From: Membranipora membranacea | Taxonomy: Eukaryota; Bryozoa; Gymnolaemata; Cheilostomatida; Membraniporidae | DNA: 64,000 nt | NCBI GenBank assembly: GCA_914767715.1 | Contig: OU612066.1 | Coordinates: 36,926,283-36,990,282 of the forward strand | Direction: 5' to 3' | Part shown: positions 20,658 through 32,700 of the stretch, piece after piece | How the letters are laid out: every line of letters begins with the position of its first letter | Position numbering within the stretch: position 1 is the stretch's first letter | Notes under the pieces: model-generated | What the model was told of the DNA's origin: nothing | The model's input: the letters and a program-made list of their open reading frames with translations, nothing else | Database searches by the model: none | Program-made: the position numbers and the translations under genes

Positions 20658-23600
20658 ATGGCGAAGATTCTAAACATCCTGTACAAGGGAATAAAAGAGG
20701 TGATCTAAATGTCTTTTGTTTTGTAAAATTGTGGTAGCCTTGTTTATTTATGACTGCATTATATGCAGGTGTACACAGGTGTCAGAAACCTGAACCAAGT
20801 ATGAGTTTCAGGTCATACTGAGATGACATATTTTACTTCCTTTGTAGGCTATCACTGGTGAAACTTACTCTGATACCGTACAGATAGTCTCATTGCCTGA
20901 TGTTAGTGAGACTAACCCAGACATCAAACCTAAGATCCATTATGAGCATCTCATCAAAGCATTGAAGGGAATGGAAAATTATCCTCTTATGGTGATATCA
21001 ATATCTGGTGAATTCAGATCAGGAAAATCCTTCTTCCTTAATCTGATGACAACCTATCTAGATCATCTCCAATGCAAGGTAAAAACTTTATTTTCAAACA
21101 ATGATCATAAATGTTATGAAAACTTAGAACATGTGATACAAGTTGCCTTTCATTGAACCTTGCGAAATACAAGACAGAGGGCTGGTCTATGGGTCTGAAT
21201 GTCAATGCAGCCAAGGTCTGGCTACACAAGCCGTTTTATCCATGGGATTAGGATACTTTTACATAGGCTACAGCTTGGTCAAGGTGCTACACAGGCCTAT
21301 TTACAGATAGACCCAATTGTATGGAAAATATGCCATGTGTAGCCACAACCTTTGAGGAACGATTATGCTAATGGTGTTTTGTTCCCCCTCTCTCCCTAAA
21401 GTCATGCAGGATGCCTGACTCAGCTTACGTCATCGCTGACACTAACTCTCTGACCGTCCCTTCCCTCAAGCTTGAGGTCCAGCTTCCTGGATGTCCCCAG
21501 CGCTAGGGTTACGGTCCGGAGCATCAGCTGCAAATAGCACAGTATTGAAACTTATCCAATATCACATCGATTCAGAAACTTACCGATACACAGTCAAGTT
21601 TTCACATATTTCCGCATATATACTAAAAGATTTACGCAATGGTGAGCCCTGTGAATAAACTGTGCATTTCTACCACAAGTAACTCTTCATATTACAGTGG
21701 CTAAAGGTTAAATCAACCTTTGTAGAGAAAAACTTGAGGTAGAAGACAGCTAGAATCATCAAAATAAGAGCTTGGCTTGAAAACACACACGTAGGAAGAA
21801 CAGAAAATCATGGTTTATAGTAGCAACATTTTATTGTTGCACATGAATTTTAATGTTAAAATTCAGAAAAAAAGACACACCTTCAATTGCTGTTGCTTTT
21901 GTTTTTTTCGCTGAGGGAAAAACACTTTTGTGCACCTTGTACAAACCAGTTTCGGTTTTGGCCACCTGGCTAATACTGGTTTTTGCTTGGTGAGGACATC
22001 ATACTCATGCTTCTATATATGAAGAACTGCAACATCATTTTTGCAAACTGAATTCATATCTTACAAATCTATTACAGAAGGACAGCGCTGATTGGATCAC
22101 ATCTGAACTTCCTATCAAAGGCATTGCATGGGCAAGATCAAGGGATGCTGTCACACTTGGGATTTGGATGTGGAAAGAACATTTCATTATCCAACGAGAA
22201 AATGGCAGCAAGGTATGTAATCTGAAAAAGACAATGTTCACACATTTTTTTTGGTTGTTCGAGTGCCCATTACAGTTATGCATATGTGAATCATTGCTAG
22301 TCTGTTGGTGAGATTGTTCTGTTTCATTGAGTATATCTTGCTAAGTTTTTCTTACTGGAAGTCATCGGTGACTTTGTTTTGTTCATTGATATAACAAATC
22401 GCTATCCATGCATTATGTGATTTTTTCTTCATAGACCTCTACTTAATTTGCTTGAAGGTGGCGGTTTTGCTTGTCGACTGCCAGGGAACTGGTGATGTGA
22501 GGAATTGAAACAGCACACTGGATACTTTGATAACATACATCAGCCTACAGATATCTAATGTACAGATAATTAATCTGAAGGGACAAATGACCTCTGATGA
22601 CTTGTTCCGCCTTAAAGTATGTATAATCTAGTCTAGTCATTCACAGCTTAATTTATGTGATTTTGTGTTAAATTAGCCTATCTTTACTAGGGAAATTGCT
22701 TCACATGATCTGTCGACTGACAGCTAATAAAGATTTAGTTTAAACAATTATGATTGTGTTTTAAATTTACTCAGCCCGCCTTTTTTTAAGCGGTTGTAAG
22801 TCTGAAAGGGAAGACCACATCATTATAATTGGGAATTACTTGTCTCCGTTACTGTTAGGAGCCTCATTTATTTAGTGGTAAGTGATTGTTGTCTGTCCTG
22901 ACATGGCGACATAATAATGACTGTTAGTTATATTCATGTAAATGTGTATTCATTAAAATCAGCATCTCCCAGATATGACTTATTGATGTTTAAATCTCAG
23001 AATTGTCCCTTAACTATGAAACAATTTGCATAAATTGATTCTCAAAACAAGGTATGTAATCAATGTATACTGAGAAACAGTGTCATTTTTAGCGTGTTAC
23101 TTTTCATAAGAAAATAAGCCGTTAGATGACAATTCTGAAACACAAACAACTAGTCATCATTGTGTTGAATTGAAATCAGTTTATTTGGCACTGTAGATGT
23201 GTACATCTTATGCTGAAGCTTTGGAGGTGGAGAGTCAAGAAAACGGAGAAGAAACTTTGTTCAGCAGACTTGTGTATCTGCAGAGGAACTGGGAATATGA
23301 CGATGTCTTTTGCAAGCAGCCAGAGAGTGAATTTCTTGAGTTGGTGAGTAGCATGTGTCAGGCTGCATTGTTTTAAGAGAAAATTCCTTTGAAAGTCCGA
23401 GTAATACTAATGGCTTTACGCCTTGGATCTTGGTCAAACATTGATATTGCAATAATAAATACTAGCTGAGCTACAGCAAAGCACGGTGAATCGATCCAGT
23501 CAAGGGATCACATGTTGACCAATGTTTTGCTTTCACTAGCCAATTTAGACACCGGGAATCTTCCAAAATAAAGGTCTGGACAAAGAACTACAAAATGATC

Positions 23601-23799
23601 TCGCTAGCAAACTGAATTACTCTTTTCTAGATATCCGATCCAAAGACATCAAGCGAAGTCAGACAAGCTGGTGAAGGTATTAAGCAAGCTTTTAGAAAAA
23701 TCTCAACCTATGCTTTACCCCACCCTGGCACTAAGGTCACTAAATCAGATGAAGTTGAATACAAAGCAGAAAAGTCTCAAACCACCATTTGTGTATCAG
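20658..23799 (+). CDS. GTPase gene exons 1-6: G domain
   Basis: These six exons encode the GTPase domain. P-loop G1: SISGEFRSGKSFFLN (exon 2). Switch I threonine: DAVTLGIWMWKE (exon 3). G3: VAVLLVDCQGTGD (exon 4; atlastins have D-T-Q-G). G4 position: VYLQRNWEYDDV (exon 5), where family members have R-D-W. Then ALPHPGTKV (exon 6), the L-P-H-P-G motif of atlastins. The stop in exon 4 falls 16 codons after its start in the switch II region. The codons after it (STLDTLITYISLQISNVQI) still match the family, so the exon itself is not misread. Confidence 0.85.
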
Positions 23800-26700
23800 G
23801 TAAGACATATTTACTAGTTATTGCAGATGACATTATGTTCACTCTTGTGTCAGTAAAAAAAAACATTGTCCGACAAAGTGCAAGTTTATCTGTTGTATGT
23901 AAGTTTCCATTGCGAAATCAGAACTGGATTAGTTGTGTATCGAGTTGCGAGCAAATCATGGTTAGTGCAAAAAGTTTGCTCACATAACAATGTAGACACA
24001 GTTCACTAAGCTTTCCTGCCCAGCACAAGAGGAACCGCGGGACCCCAACAATTAAAATTATCCAAGGTTATAGAACGCAGAAAGTTTGCAGCTTACATTG
24101 GTTGTAACCACAGTCTGCATAATTGTCCTGTCAAGCACGAGGGGAACCGCATGGTTGCAAGATAAACTTAGGTGATTTCATATCAGTAAACGTACTTGTT
24201 ACAGTACACCGTAGACACAGTACGCTAAGCTTTCCTGCACAGCACGAGAGGAACCGCAGAGTAGCAAAATTAAAATTTGACTAATCATCTCTGAAATTTT
24301 GAGACTGCACCCGACCAAGAATGGATGTTACGTTTTTGGCATCAGCTCTTCCTCCGCTGGTCAAGAGCAGTCTTCAGTGCGAGAAGTTTAGTCTTGTTGG
24401 CGACATTTGGATGGTAGCAGGCCCTGACAATGATATTCTACTGTCCTGTTAGTATTACTTTAGCCCATACCATATCGGTGTTCTTATTTGTTTTAATTTC
24501 TGTAGAATATATGTTCTTGTGTACAGCTATGAGAACGCCGCTGACACTATTGCGGTCTCGTCTGTATATGGTATAATAATTGGTATCTAGTTCTGCATCA
24601 TAAACTTCTGGTTTTAGCAAAGTTTCTGTTGCTAGCCTGGCCTTGTTGCGGATTTTGGTTATCTTCTTAGGTGATGACTCATACTTAGGCATGGTATTTT
24701 TGCTGAGGGAGTCAATGCTTATGTTTTTGCTGTATGAATGAGTGCAGTTTAGCATAGATGTTTCCATGTGTTGTTAAGACCTTAAATAGTCTGAATAAAT
24801 ACAGCTGTAGTTCCAAGAGTGGCATTTCAGGCAGGCCCATATTACGTCAAGTACTCATATGATGGTATTCCTTGGCAGCATATATGGAACTAAGTTTCAA
24901 ACTTTTTGCAGAGAAAAGCTTTGTGCTCGTCACCAACTGGGGTCTGACAGGCACAACAGAGGTATAACCTGAAGGAGTCTTCAGATCCAAAGTTGTCAGA
25001 ATTTCGTTAGTGGTAAGAATGTTGACATTTTTTAGACTTGAGTTGATAACGTTGGAGGTAGAGTCAAACCAGTGACTACACAGAAGGGTGGCAAATTGCT
25101 AGGGACGCGACCTCCTACCTCTCTGTCTCCAGGGCACCAGAAGAGAAATGACCAAACCAATGCTCCTACAATGTGGTGGCCAGCCGCTTAGGTGTGACCT
25201 CACCACTCTGTCTTTTAGGATGGAACCGGCCGAAGGTTCGGAGGATGTAGATAGATGCTTGTGGGAAATAATAGGCTTACTAGCTAGGAGATGTTAACTT
25301 TAAGTGGTTTTTGGGGCTCAGATCAGACACACTACTACTATAGTTTGGGAATTGTGAGGTTTATAATTGTTTGAAACTGGTTTTGGTTTGGTTGGACTAG
25401 GGGTTGTACTCTGGGTTATAGAGTACAATAAATTAAAATGTTTGTATGTACACAGGGAAAAGGAATAACACGAGTAGGATATGCCAGCAGTAGGATTATT
25501 AGTTGTCTATACGTGTCTGTTGAGGAGAATGTCAAGGATTTATTGTTGAAAGATGAGTAATTTGTCAGTGGAAGGGTTAATAGCGTATGGCAGCAGATCT
25601 CACTAGGGGGCACATCCGGTTGCTTAGCAGCGCTGTGGCGTATTATTATTTTGGCGGGAAAGTTTGATGGCTTGCAACAAAGGAAAAGGGTAGCTGCAGA
25701 ATTTTCGAGTGAAGAGATGGTAAACCGTTGGTTTGGGGTGAGAGGAAGATGATTTGGCCTGGTTCAAATGGTTTGTATTGGTTTGAAAAAATGAGATATC
25801 TTCTTTCTTACGGCCGTTTGTGAAAGCGGAGTATTGCCTTCAGACTGAGGGATATGACTTGCTCAGTTTATGCTCTTTTGATCCTTCAACTCATGCATTT
25901 TCCTACTCTGATGATGCTAGGAGTGATGGACAGGGCTGTATCCATAAGTTTTGAAGTGGGTATGGGGGCCTACCCAAGAAAACTTTCAAAAATCAGAGGC
26001 AGTTTTAAGGCATTACAGCCCGTGTTGAGGAGAAAACTTACAAAAAGAAAGTTCAGGATGAGATCTAATAATAGTATTATTTTTAAACGTTTATTGAGAA
26101 GCAATCTTCATCATTAAAATGATGTTCTTCCGAGTATGCCAAGATAAAACAAAAATAAATAAATATGGAATAAATAAATGAAGAATAAATATGGAAGATA
26201 AAGACTTTGGATTTCAAGGCTTTTTGATATTTGCTGAATTGGACATCTTTCAGTTTGGATATTTTGAATATGCCTAGACAAATAAATGACGATTTGGTTT
26301 TCTGGACGATCATGTATTTTCTATTGTTATTGTTGTGGTTTGCTTTAAAGGGGTGGTGGTAAATCCGCCCGATGCCGGAAGTCCTCAATAACATCAAGTG
26401 TGAAGTAATGAGAGGCATAACACCCCCTAGCTCTAGGGGCTTCCGGTTCCTTTTAAGATCTTGTTGTCTTATGCAGCTTGCATTCTAAAATTAATTCACA
26501 CTATCCACATTGGCAATAACTTGTGTTTATTAAGTGGCGGCTTGCCTATTGTTTGGTTGCATTAGTGGTAACTCTTTGGTTAATCTCCGGAGATTTTTGC
26601 ATAAACATGAAATAATGGTAATCTGGAAGCAATCTTGTCAGTTGATTAATTGTATGCATTGAATAATGAGCACCAACGTTTTGTCAAGCAGACTAGGTCA

Positions 26701-29700
26701 TAAAAAGAACCTATCAATGTTTACCCTCATTGATCGCCTGACTGGTTGTCGCGTGTATAAGTTGTCTGTTACATTGTGATATATAATGTCACGATACATT
26801 GTATAAGATCGAAACAGGTCGCGGAGTTTTCCAAACGGTCTTCCATTGGTTATCTGCTCCTGTACATTTATGTTTTGCCTGCTAGGGTGGGGCATTACAA
26901 TACCAAAGGTACCTCATTTTTAAAGGAAGAAAGATAATGAAAAAAAGTTGTCTTTCCATGTACATTAGTCAGACAACTACGTTTAATCTGACAGATCGGA
27001 CCAATTTCAATTTAAAACCTAGACAGCTTTGCATTTTATACACATCAGATAGAACCTTGTGTACTTAGTAATTATAGTCTGAATAAACAGTTGCTTTTTA
27101 GGGCAAGCAGGAGTTAATTCCAGTGCTGACGATATAACTATGGGGTGTATGCGGCCTAGGTTATTTCAATCAACCATATACATAATGAAATAAACCTAGA
27201 CAGGAATCTTTCAACAAGAATTAAAATTCGACTAGAAATTTGTGTTGGAAAAATATAAATTCTAGTGCAGTTAATTTAGTTTAAGTCAATGATGCGGTTT
27301 CAACCTCCACTTTAACCCCTCAACTGGCAACTCTTATCACTGGCTAACTAATAAGGAATGGGCTAGTTCAAATTCAATGAAAATAGTCATTAATGACATT
27401 CACTCTGTTTGCGATGTGAATACCAGATTCTAGTAGCAACTAATTCGCCGAATAATCTTAGCTAGACTTGTACTTGTTAGTATAATTTATACAATATATA
27501 TATATGGCTTAGGCTACAAACAAGGAGACTCCTTGCTATAAATACAACAATAATAACAATAGTTACAGTGAGAGAGTGAGTACCATCATCAGACTCAGTT
27601 GACAGCAAGGAGGTAATGCCAGACATCATGATAATCATGACATTTGTGTGACAGGCAGTCATATTAGTGTAGAGAAGAGAGAAGTACAGTTGGTTTCATC
27701 ATATCATGGTGGTGACAATGATGATTGATTATTAGTAACACTATTTTTCCTAACAGTAACAATTGCATTAAGAATTTAGGCCAGAAGCAGCCTAGCTGCA
27801 ACTGCTCTATAAGATAATGGCACGGACAATCTTTGATGGCAGGAAACTGATCGCATATTATACTTCATTGATGTTTCTTCTGTAAAATTCACCGGGTGTA
27901 CCCAGTTGCAGTGGTCATATTTAGAAATTAAAAGGTGTTTTGTTTTTGCATTGTATGTGTGGAGACATAACTCCTATTCTGTGTAATCTTACTAATCTAA
28001 AATCTTCAGGGAATTCCAGGTTGAAACTGCACTGTGGGGATTTTGTTGACTTGCCAATTTATTTACCAAGTAAACTTAAAGAAGTCTGCTTGTGTTAGAT
28101 CAGGAGAAATTCAAAAATTTCAATAAGTATGATGTCAGATCTTTATGAGGTTATTATGACACAGTATTGCGGCAGCATATCCGCAATATTTCTCAAAACT
28201 GCATATAATAAGTGAAATGTAAAGAATTCAATAAAGCGTGTTTCTAGGGTGGATCAACTTAAGGGTGTACCCAGTTGTAGCAATCATGTGAGCGGCAGCG
28301 CGGCAGCGCGGCAGCATATCCTCATTTCTTCTAAAAATTGCTTTTAATGAGTGAAATATTAGGAGTTTAAATAAAAGGTGTTTCAAGGGTATAACAATGT
28401 GCTGAATATAAAGAAATAAGTGTGTAACCTTGAACAAGTTTGATCCAATTGCCTGCATGCCTGTTGCTCCTGATCCACTGGTCACGCCGCGGCATGACCA
28501 GTGGATCGGGAGCCATCCGGAATGCAGGCAAATGGACCCAGTTGTAGCAATCATGTCAGCGGAAGATCGGCAGCGCGGCAGCATATCGCAATTTTTCTCA
28601 CAATCGCTAATAATAAGTGAAATGTTACGAGTTTAAAACAAGGGTATATCTAGGGTAGAACATCGTGCTGAATCCAAAATTGAGGGTGTATCCTGTTGTA
28701 GCAATCATGTAAGCGGCAGCGCGGCAGCATACCTGCAATTTTCTTCACAATCGGTTAGGTAAGTGAAATGTTAAGTGATTAATATGGTCAGCAAAAAACA
28801 CGACTATTTGTATGATTTTAACAATATATTCTATCACATCATTATAAAAAGTGGTCAGTGACAGCACTACATCTGACTGAGAACAAGACAAAAAGCAGCC
28901 TAGACGTAAAACTGCTCAAAACATGATAGCGTGAGACAAATTTGATGTAGAAAAAAAGTGTGTACCCAGTTGAAGAGGTCAGCCGCAGCACTACTGCATA
29001 TCCCAAATATTCACACTATCGATATGCTATTAGTGGGAAGTCAAGAGTTTGATGCAGTTGGCACAAGTCAAGACTATAGTCCTTGGTTCTACATTGGTGA
29101 GAGACAGCGCTACCCAGACCTGGGTCCAAGTCATCGCAAGTCAAGTCAAGTCAAGTCATTGTTGATGCTAAGTCAAGTCAAGTCAAGTCACATTTACACC
29201 AAGTCAAGTCCAGTCAATTGGTGTCTATTTTTTTCGCCATCAAGTCAAGTCATGATTTTTGTAAGCCAAGTCAAGTCAAAGATGGGTGACTTACAAGTCA
29301 TGGCAGAGTCACGCTCATTAACCAAGAAAATCAACTCGGAATTTATTTCAATCCCGGGTGACTCCAAATCGTTGAGGAGTTAGTTAGGTCCTCAGGAGTT
29401 GCTCTACTAATCGGGATTTGCTCCCCTCCCCACAAACGAAAGAAGGTATGGGTGTGTACGCAATTCAGCATTGTTACTTCATTGTTTATATGTACCTTTA
29501 TTGTGTCAAAAAAGAAAGTCCAGGCTTCTGCTGTTGTGAGAAGCACAAAAAGAAAAAGTGTGAAACATCCTTAGACTAGAAGGATTTCTGTCTGATGATG
29601 ATGATGTTGATGATAATACAAGCAGTCTTCTGAATAAACCTGCACTGTATGATCAGACTATATTAATATTGCATCATGGGATACATTTTTCATTTTACTG

Positions 29701-32700
29701 ATTACAAGACAACAAGAGAAGACAACTAATATGTAAGGCAGGAATTCTGACTACTTACCCATAGCTGAGAAGTTGGGTTTTCTGTTTCGGAGTTGGGGTT
29801 TCAGAGTTGGGGTTTCAGAGTTGGGGTTTCAGAGTTGGGGTTTCAGAGTTGGGGTTTCAGAGTTGGGGTTCTCAGTTATGATTATCCTTCCTATATCTAT
29901 TTCTACATTATGTTATAGCATTTCACACATTGACTTATGCTGACTTGACCAAAGTCAGGACAACTCCCAAGTCAAGTCAAGTCAAAGTCAATTTTTCGTT
30001 AAGTCAAGCCAAGTCAAAAGTTGTCTATTTGTTTTCGACATCAAGTCAAGTCAAGTCATAATTTTGTTAAGTCAAGTCAAGTCGTGACTTTGACTTGACT
30101 TGACTTGAAGATGACTTGACTTACCATGACTTGGACCCAGGTCTGGCGCTACCACATATCCCCATATCATGTCATTAGCATGTTAGGAAAGAATGCGAAG
30201 CTGGCATATCTAAGTTTTTCAGACTCTGACAGCTGGGTTTCTTTCTGGAAAGTGAGGCACTCATTGAATTCTTTGCTCATGTGTTATGCAAAAGATATCC
30301 AGCCGAAAAATGATATAAGAGGCAATTGAAACATCAAAAAGTTTTGTTTGTAATTGCCAAAGACAGTGGTCTGAAGACCATGGCATACAATATCATACTA
30401 GTCCCATAAAAAGTTTGACATAATTCAATTGAATTTATTCAATTTTTGCTGGTCTGATACGAGCAGACTTCTCTTACTTGTTGAATTAATTGCCATGTCA
30501 ACAAAATCCCAAAAATGCAATTTCAACCTAGAATTCCCTGATGATTAGATTAGTTAGATTACACAGAATAGGAGTTATTTCCCCACACATATAATGCCAA
30601 AACAAAACACCTTTAAATTTCTAAATATGACCACTACAACTGGGTACACCCGGTGAATTTTACAGAACGTACACCAATGAAATATAAAACGTGATCAGTA
30701 TCCTGTCATCAAATATTGTCCGTGCCGTATGCTGCAAAAACCATCAACTCAGCAGAAATACTGGTTTATCTAATCTTCTTGAGTTTTGTGATGTCATTTT
30801 ACCTCATGATTTGATTGTGTACATGTCTGTATCCCCATGTTTCATGTGTATGACAAAGTGCGGGGTGGGTGCGGGAGGGGTGCTGTTGCGCCCTTCCAGG
30901 GGTTATAGTGTAAATAAAGTTCATACAGGACTGTTTTGATGGAGAAGGAAGTATTTTCGCGGATGGAAAATACTTTTTTTAATATTTTTTGTGTCCTGTC
31001 AAAGTTTTCACCTTACAGCTCCCGCCCTCTCTCAAAGGAGGGAAATTTTCGCAAATGATTGTGAAATGAAGAACTCAATATGGAAAATTTCAGCCATAAT
31101 GCGGAATACTTGTCACAAAGGGAATTTTTGTCCACAGAAACTGTTTTTCAAAAAAAATAAGTTACCATAATAAAACTTGTAATTTTAATATTCAAAGGTC
31201 ACTGTTTTGTGTTATTTCAAAAGGACAACAACTTGATAAAGTAGTAAGAGTGGCTGGGGAGCTTAGCTATATGCATAATACAGAATGGCCACTATTTAGA
31301 AATATCTTGTGCTTATAGAGCGCTATGCATACTTGGTTCTCCACATATAAAAAGGGGAATCAAAATTAATGTCTAAAAAGTTTTACAGGCATAAGGCCAC
31401 AATTAGGCCGCAAAATATTACCCATTAGGCCGAACTGGCAAAAAGGCCGCAGGTTGCCCACAGCTGGTCTAGACAATCACTAAATATTTTTATGTGGGAA
31501 GTTTTTGTCCATATTCTGATTTTATTGACCACCAGAGAAAAGACTTTTGGGATGAGAAACCATGAACTCGACAGGCACTTCGACAAGCTCAATTCCTCTC
31601 TGCAACCAATTTAGAACCTGCAAGATTTGCCCAAAGGTATCTTTTGAGGCAGGCCATTGCATTGGATAGCTCACATGAGTCAGTTTTAGATGTATTGATT
31701 AACTCCAAATCATATAGCAAGCAGAAATTTGCCATTATCAAATAGCTCCATCGGTTCTATTGCTTCATATTCCCTAAATATAACACAAGGCACCCTCTCC
31801 CCCTGAGCACCTGTTATTGACAAACATAAATAGAGTCAATGTGTATTCATAACACTTATGGCAATGGCTCCTGGCCCTACCTATGAATACATCACTGGTG
31901 ATGGATTATGTTCTATCAGATGAGTCAGGTATGTTATAGACTAGCTCCATAAGAATAGTGAGAGTTCCTTCGCAATAAATTGTTTCGCCTTTCCTGATTG
32001 TGATCGTGACCTTCTATTGACTGACTGACTGTGACCATTGTGTTGATTGTGATTGCTTGGTAATTGAGTATCTAGTAGCACTTAGATTGTTTGCACAGGG
32101 CTACAGGTGGCTGTCCCAGTGGTGACTTTGACTCATTGCCATAATTTGATTTTGGTGACTAAGAAAGCTTTTTTGTACTCACGGCGCAGGCACAAGTAAG
32201 TTTCCAGGTTTTGGCCAGGTTATCATTTTGCTGTTTGGAAATGCTAAGGATCACTCAATCCACTTTTGTAACATATCAAATGAGCTGAACAACTGAGCTG
32301 CTAAAAACGGAAAGTTGTCATAAATAATTGGAAGATTACATATTGTTTGCATGTCCCTCTTACTTTGGATTAAAGGGATGTTTAAATGTTTTTGCAGCAA
32401 AAGATATGGAGCTCACCTTTTTGCTGGCATCTAGGGAGCTTCTCGATGAGATATTCAGAACTCCAATGGACGACAAACACCTACCCTTAGCTTCAGAAGT
32501 TATCCGTGAATTTGAGGTACTATTCATCTACTTGAAAATCTTCAGTGTTGGGGTTTGAATCATTTAGTTGTTAAGAATGTCATGGTCGCCATTTTAATGT
32601 CGTTTTAATTGAATGACTCAATATCTTAATACAAATTTCAAGCTATCCTTAATCATCAACTTAGAACTTGACTGTGGTTGAAAGGACGGCTCAATGTTCT

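Larger units (their letters stand above)
29115..30145. mobile_element. non-autonomous hAT element, 8-bp target duplication
   Basis: The ends are perfect 20-bp inverted repeats, CAGACCTGGGTCCAAGTCAT. Both sides are flanked by GCGCTACC (29107-29114 and 30146-30153), an exact 8-bp target duplication. An 8-bp duplication plus termini starting CAG are hallmarks of the hAT superfamily. The 1031-bp interior has no transposase. It contains subterminal arrays of AAGTC repeats and a 14-bp tandem repeat. Frames crossing it (such as 28958-29383) are repeat artefacts. Confidence 0.9.
27819..30726. mobile_element. foldback element with ~260-bp arms, nested hAT inside
   Basis: The left arm (27819-28079) and right arm (30468-30726) are inverted copies at roughly 85% identity; shared words include ACTCCTATTCTGTGTAATCT and AAATTCACCGGGTGTACCCA. 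The interior has a degenerate tandem array (28160-28790) and a complete hAT-type element (29115-30145). A solo piece of the arm occurs at 2226-2351, so it is a dispersed family. No coding capacity. Confidence 0.8.

Noticed and set aside
29127-29300. CRISPR-like repeat array
   Set aside because: The repeats are 5 bp with irregular or no spacers, in an animal transposon.
28958-29383. 141-codon plus-strand open frame
   Set aside because: It crosses the hAT element border and reads through AAGTC arrays; its length comes from the repeats lacking stops.
29773-29870. Telomere-like repeat
   Set aside because: The period is 14 bp, it is internal to a transposon, and the unit is not a canonical telomere repeat.
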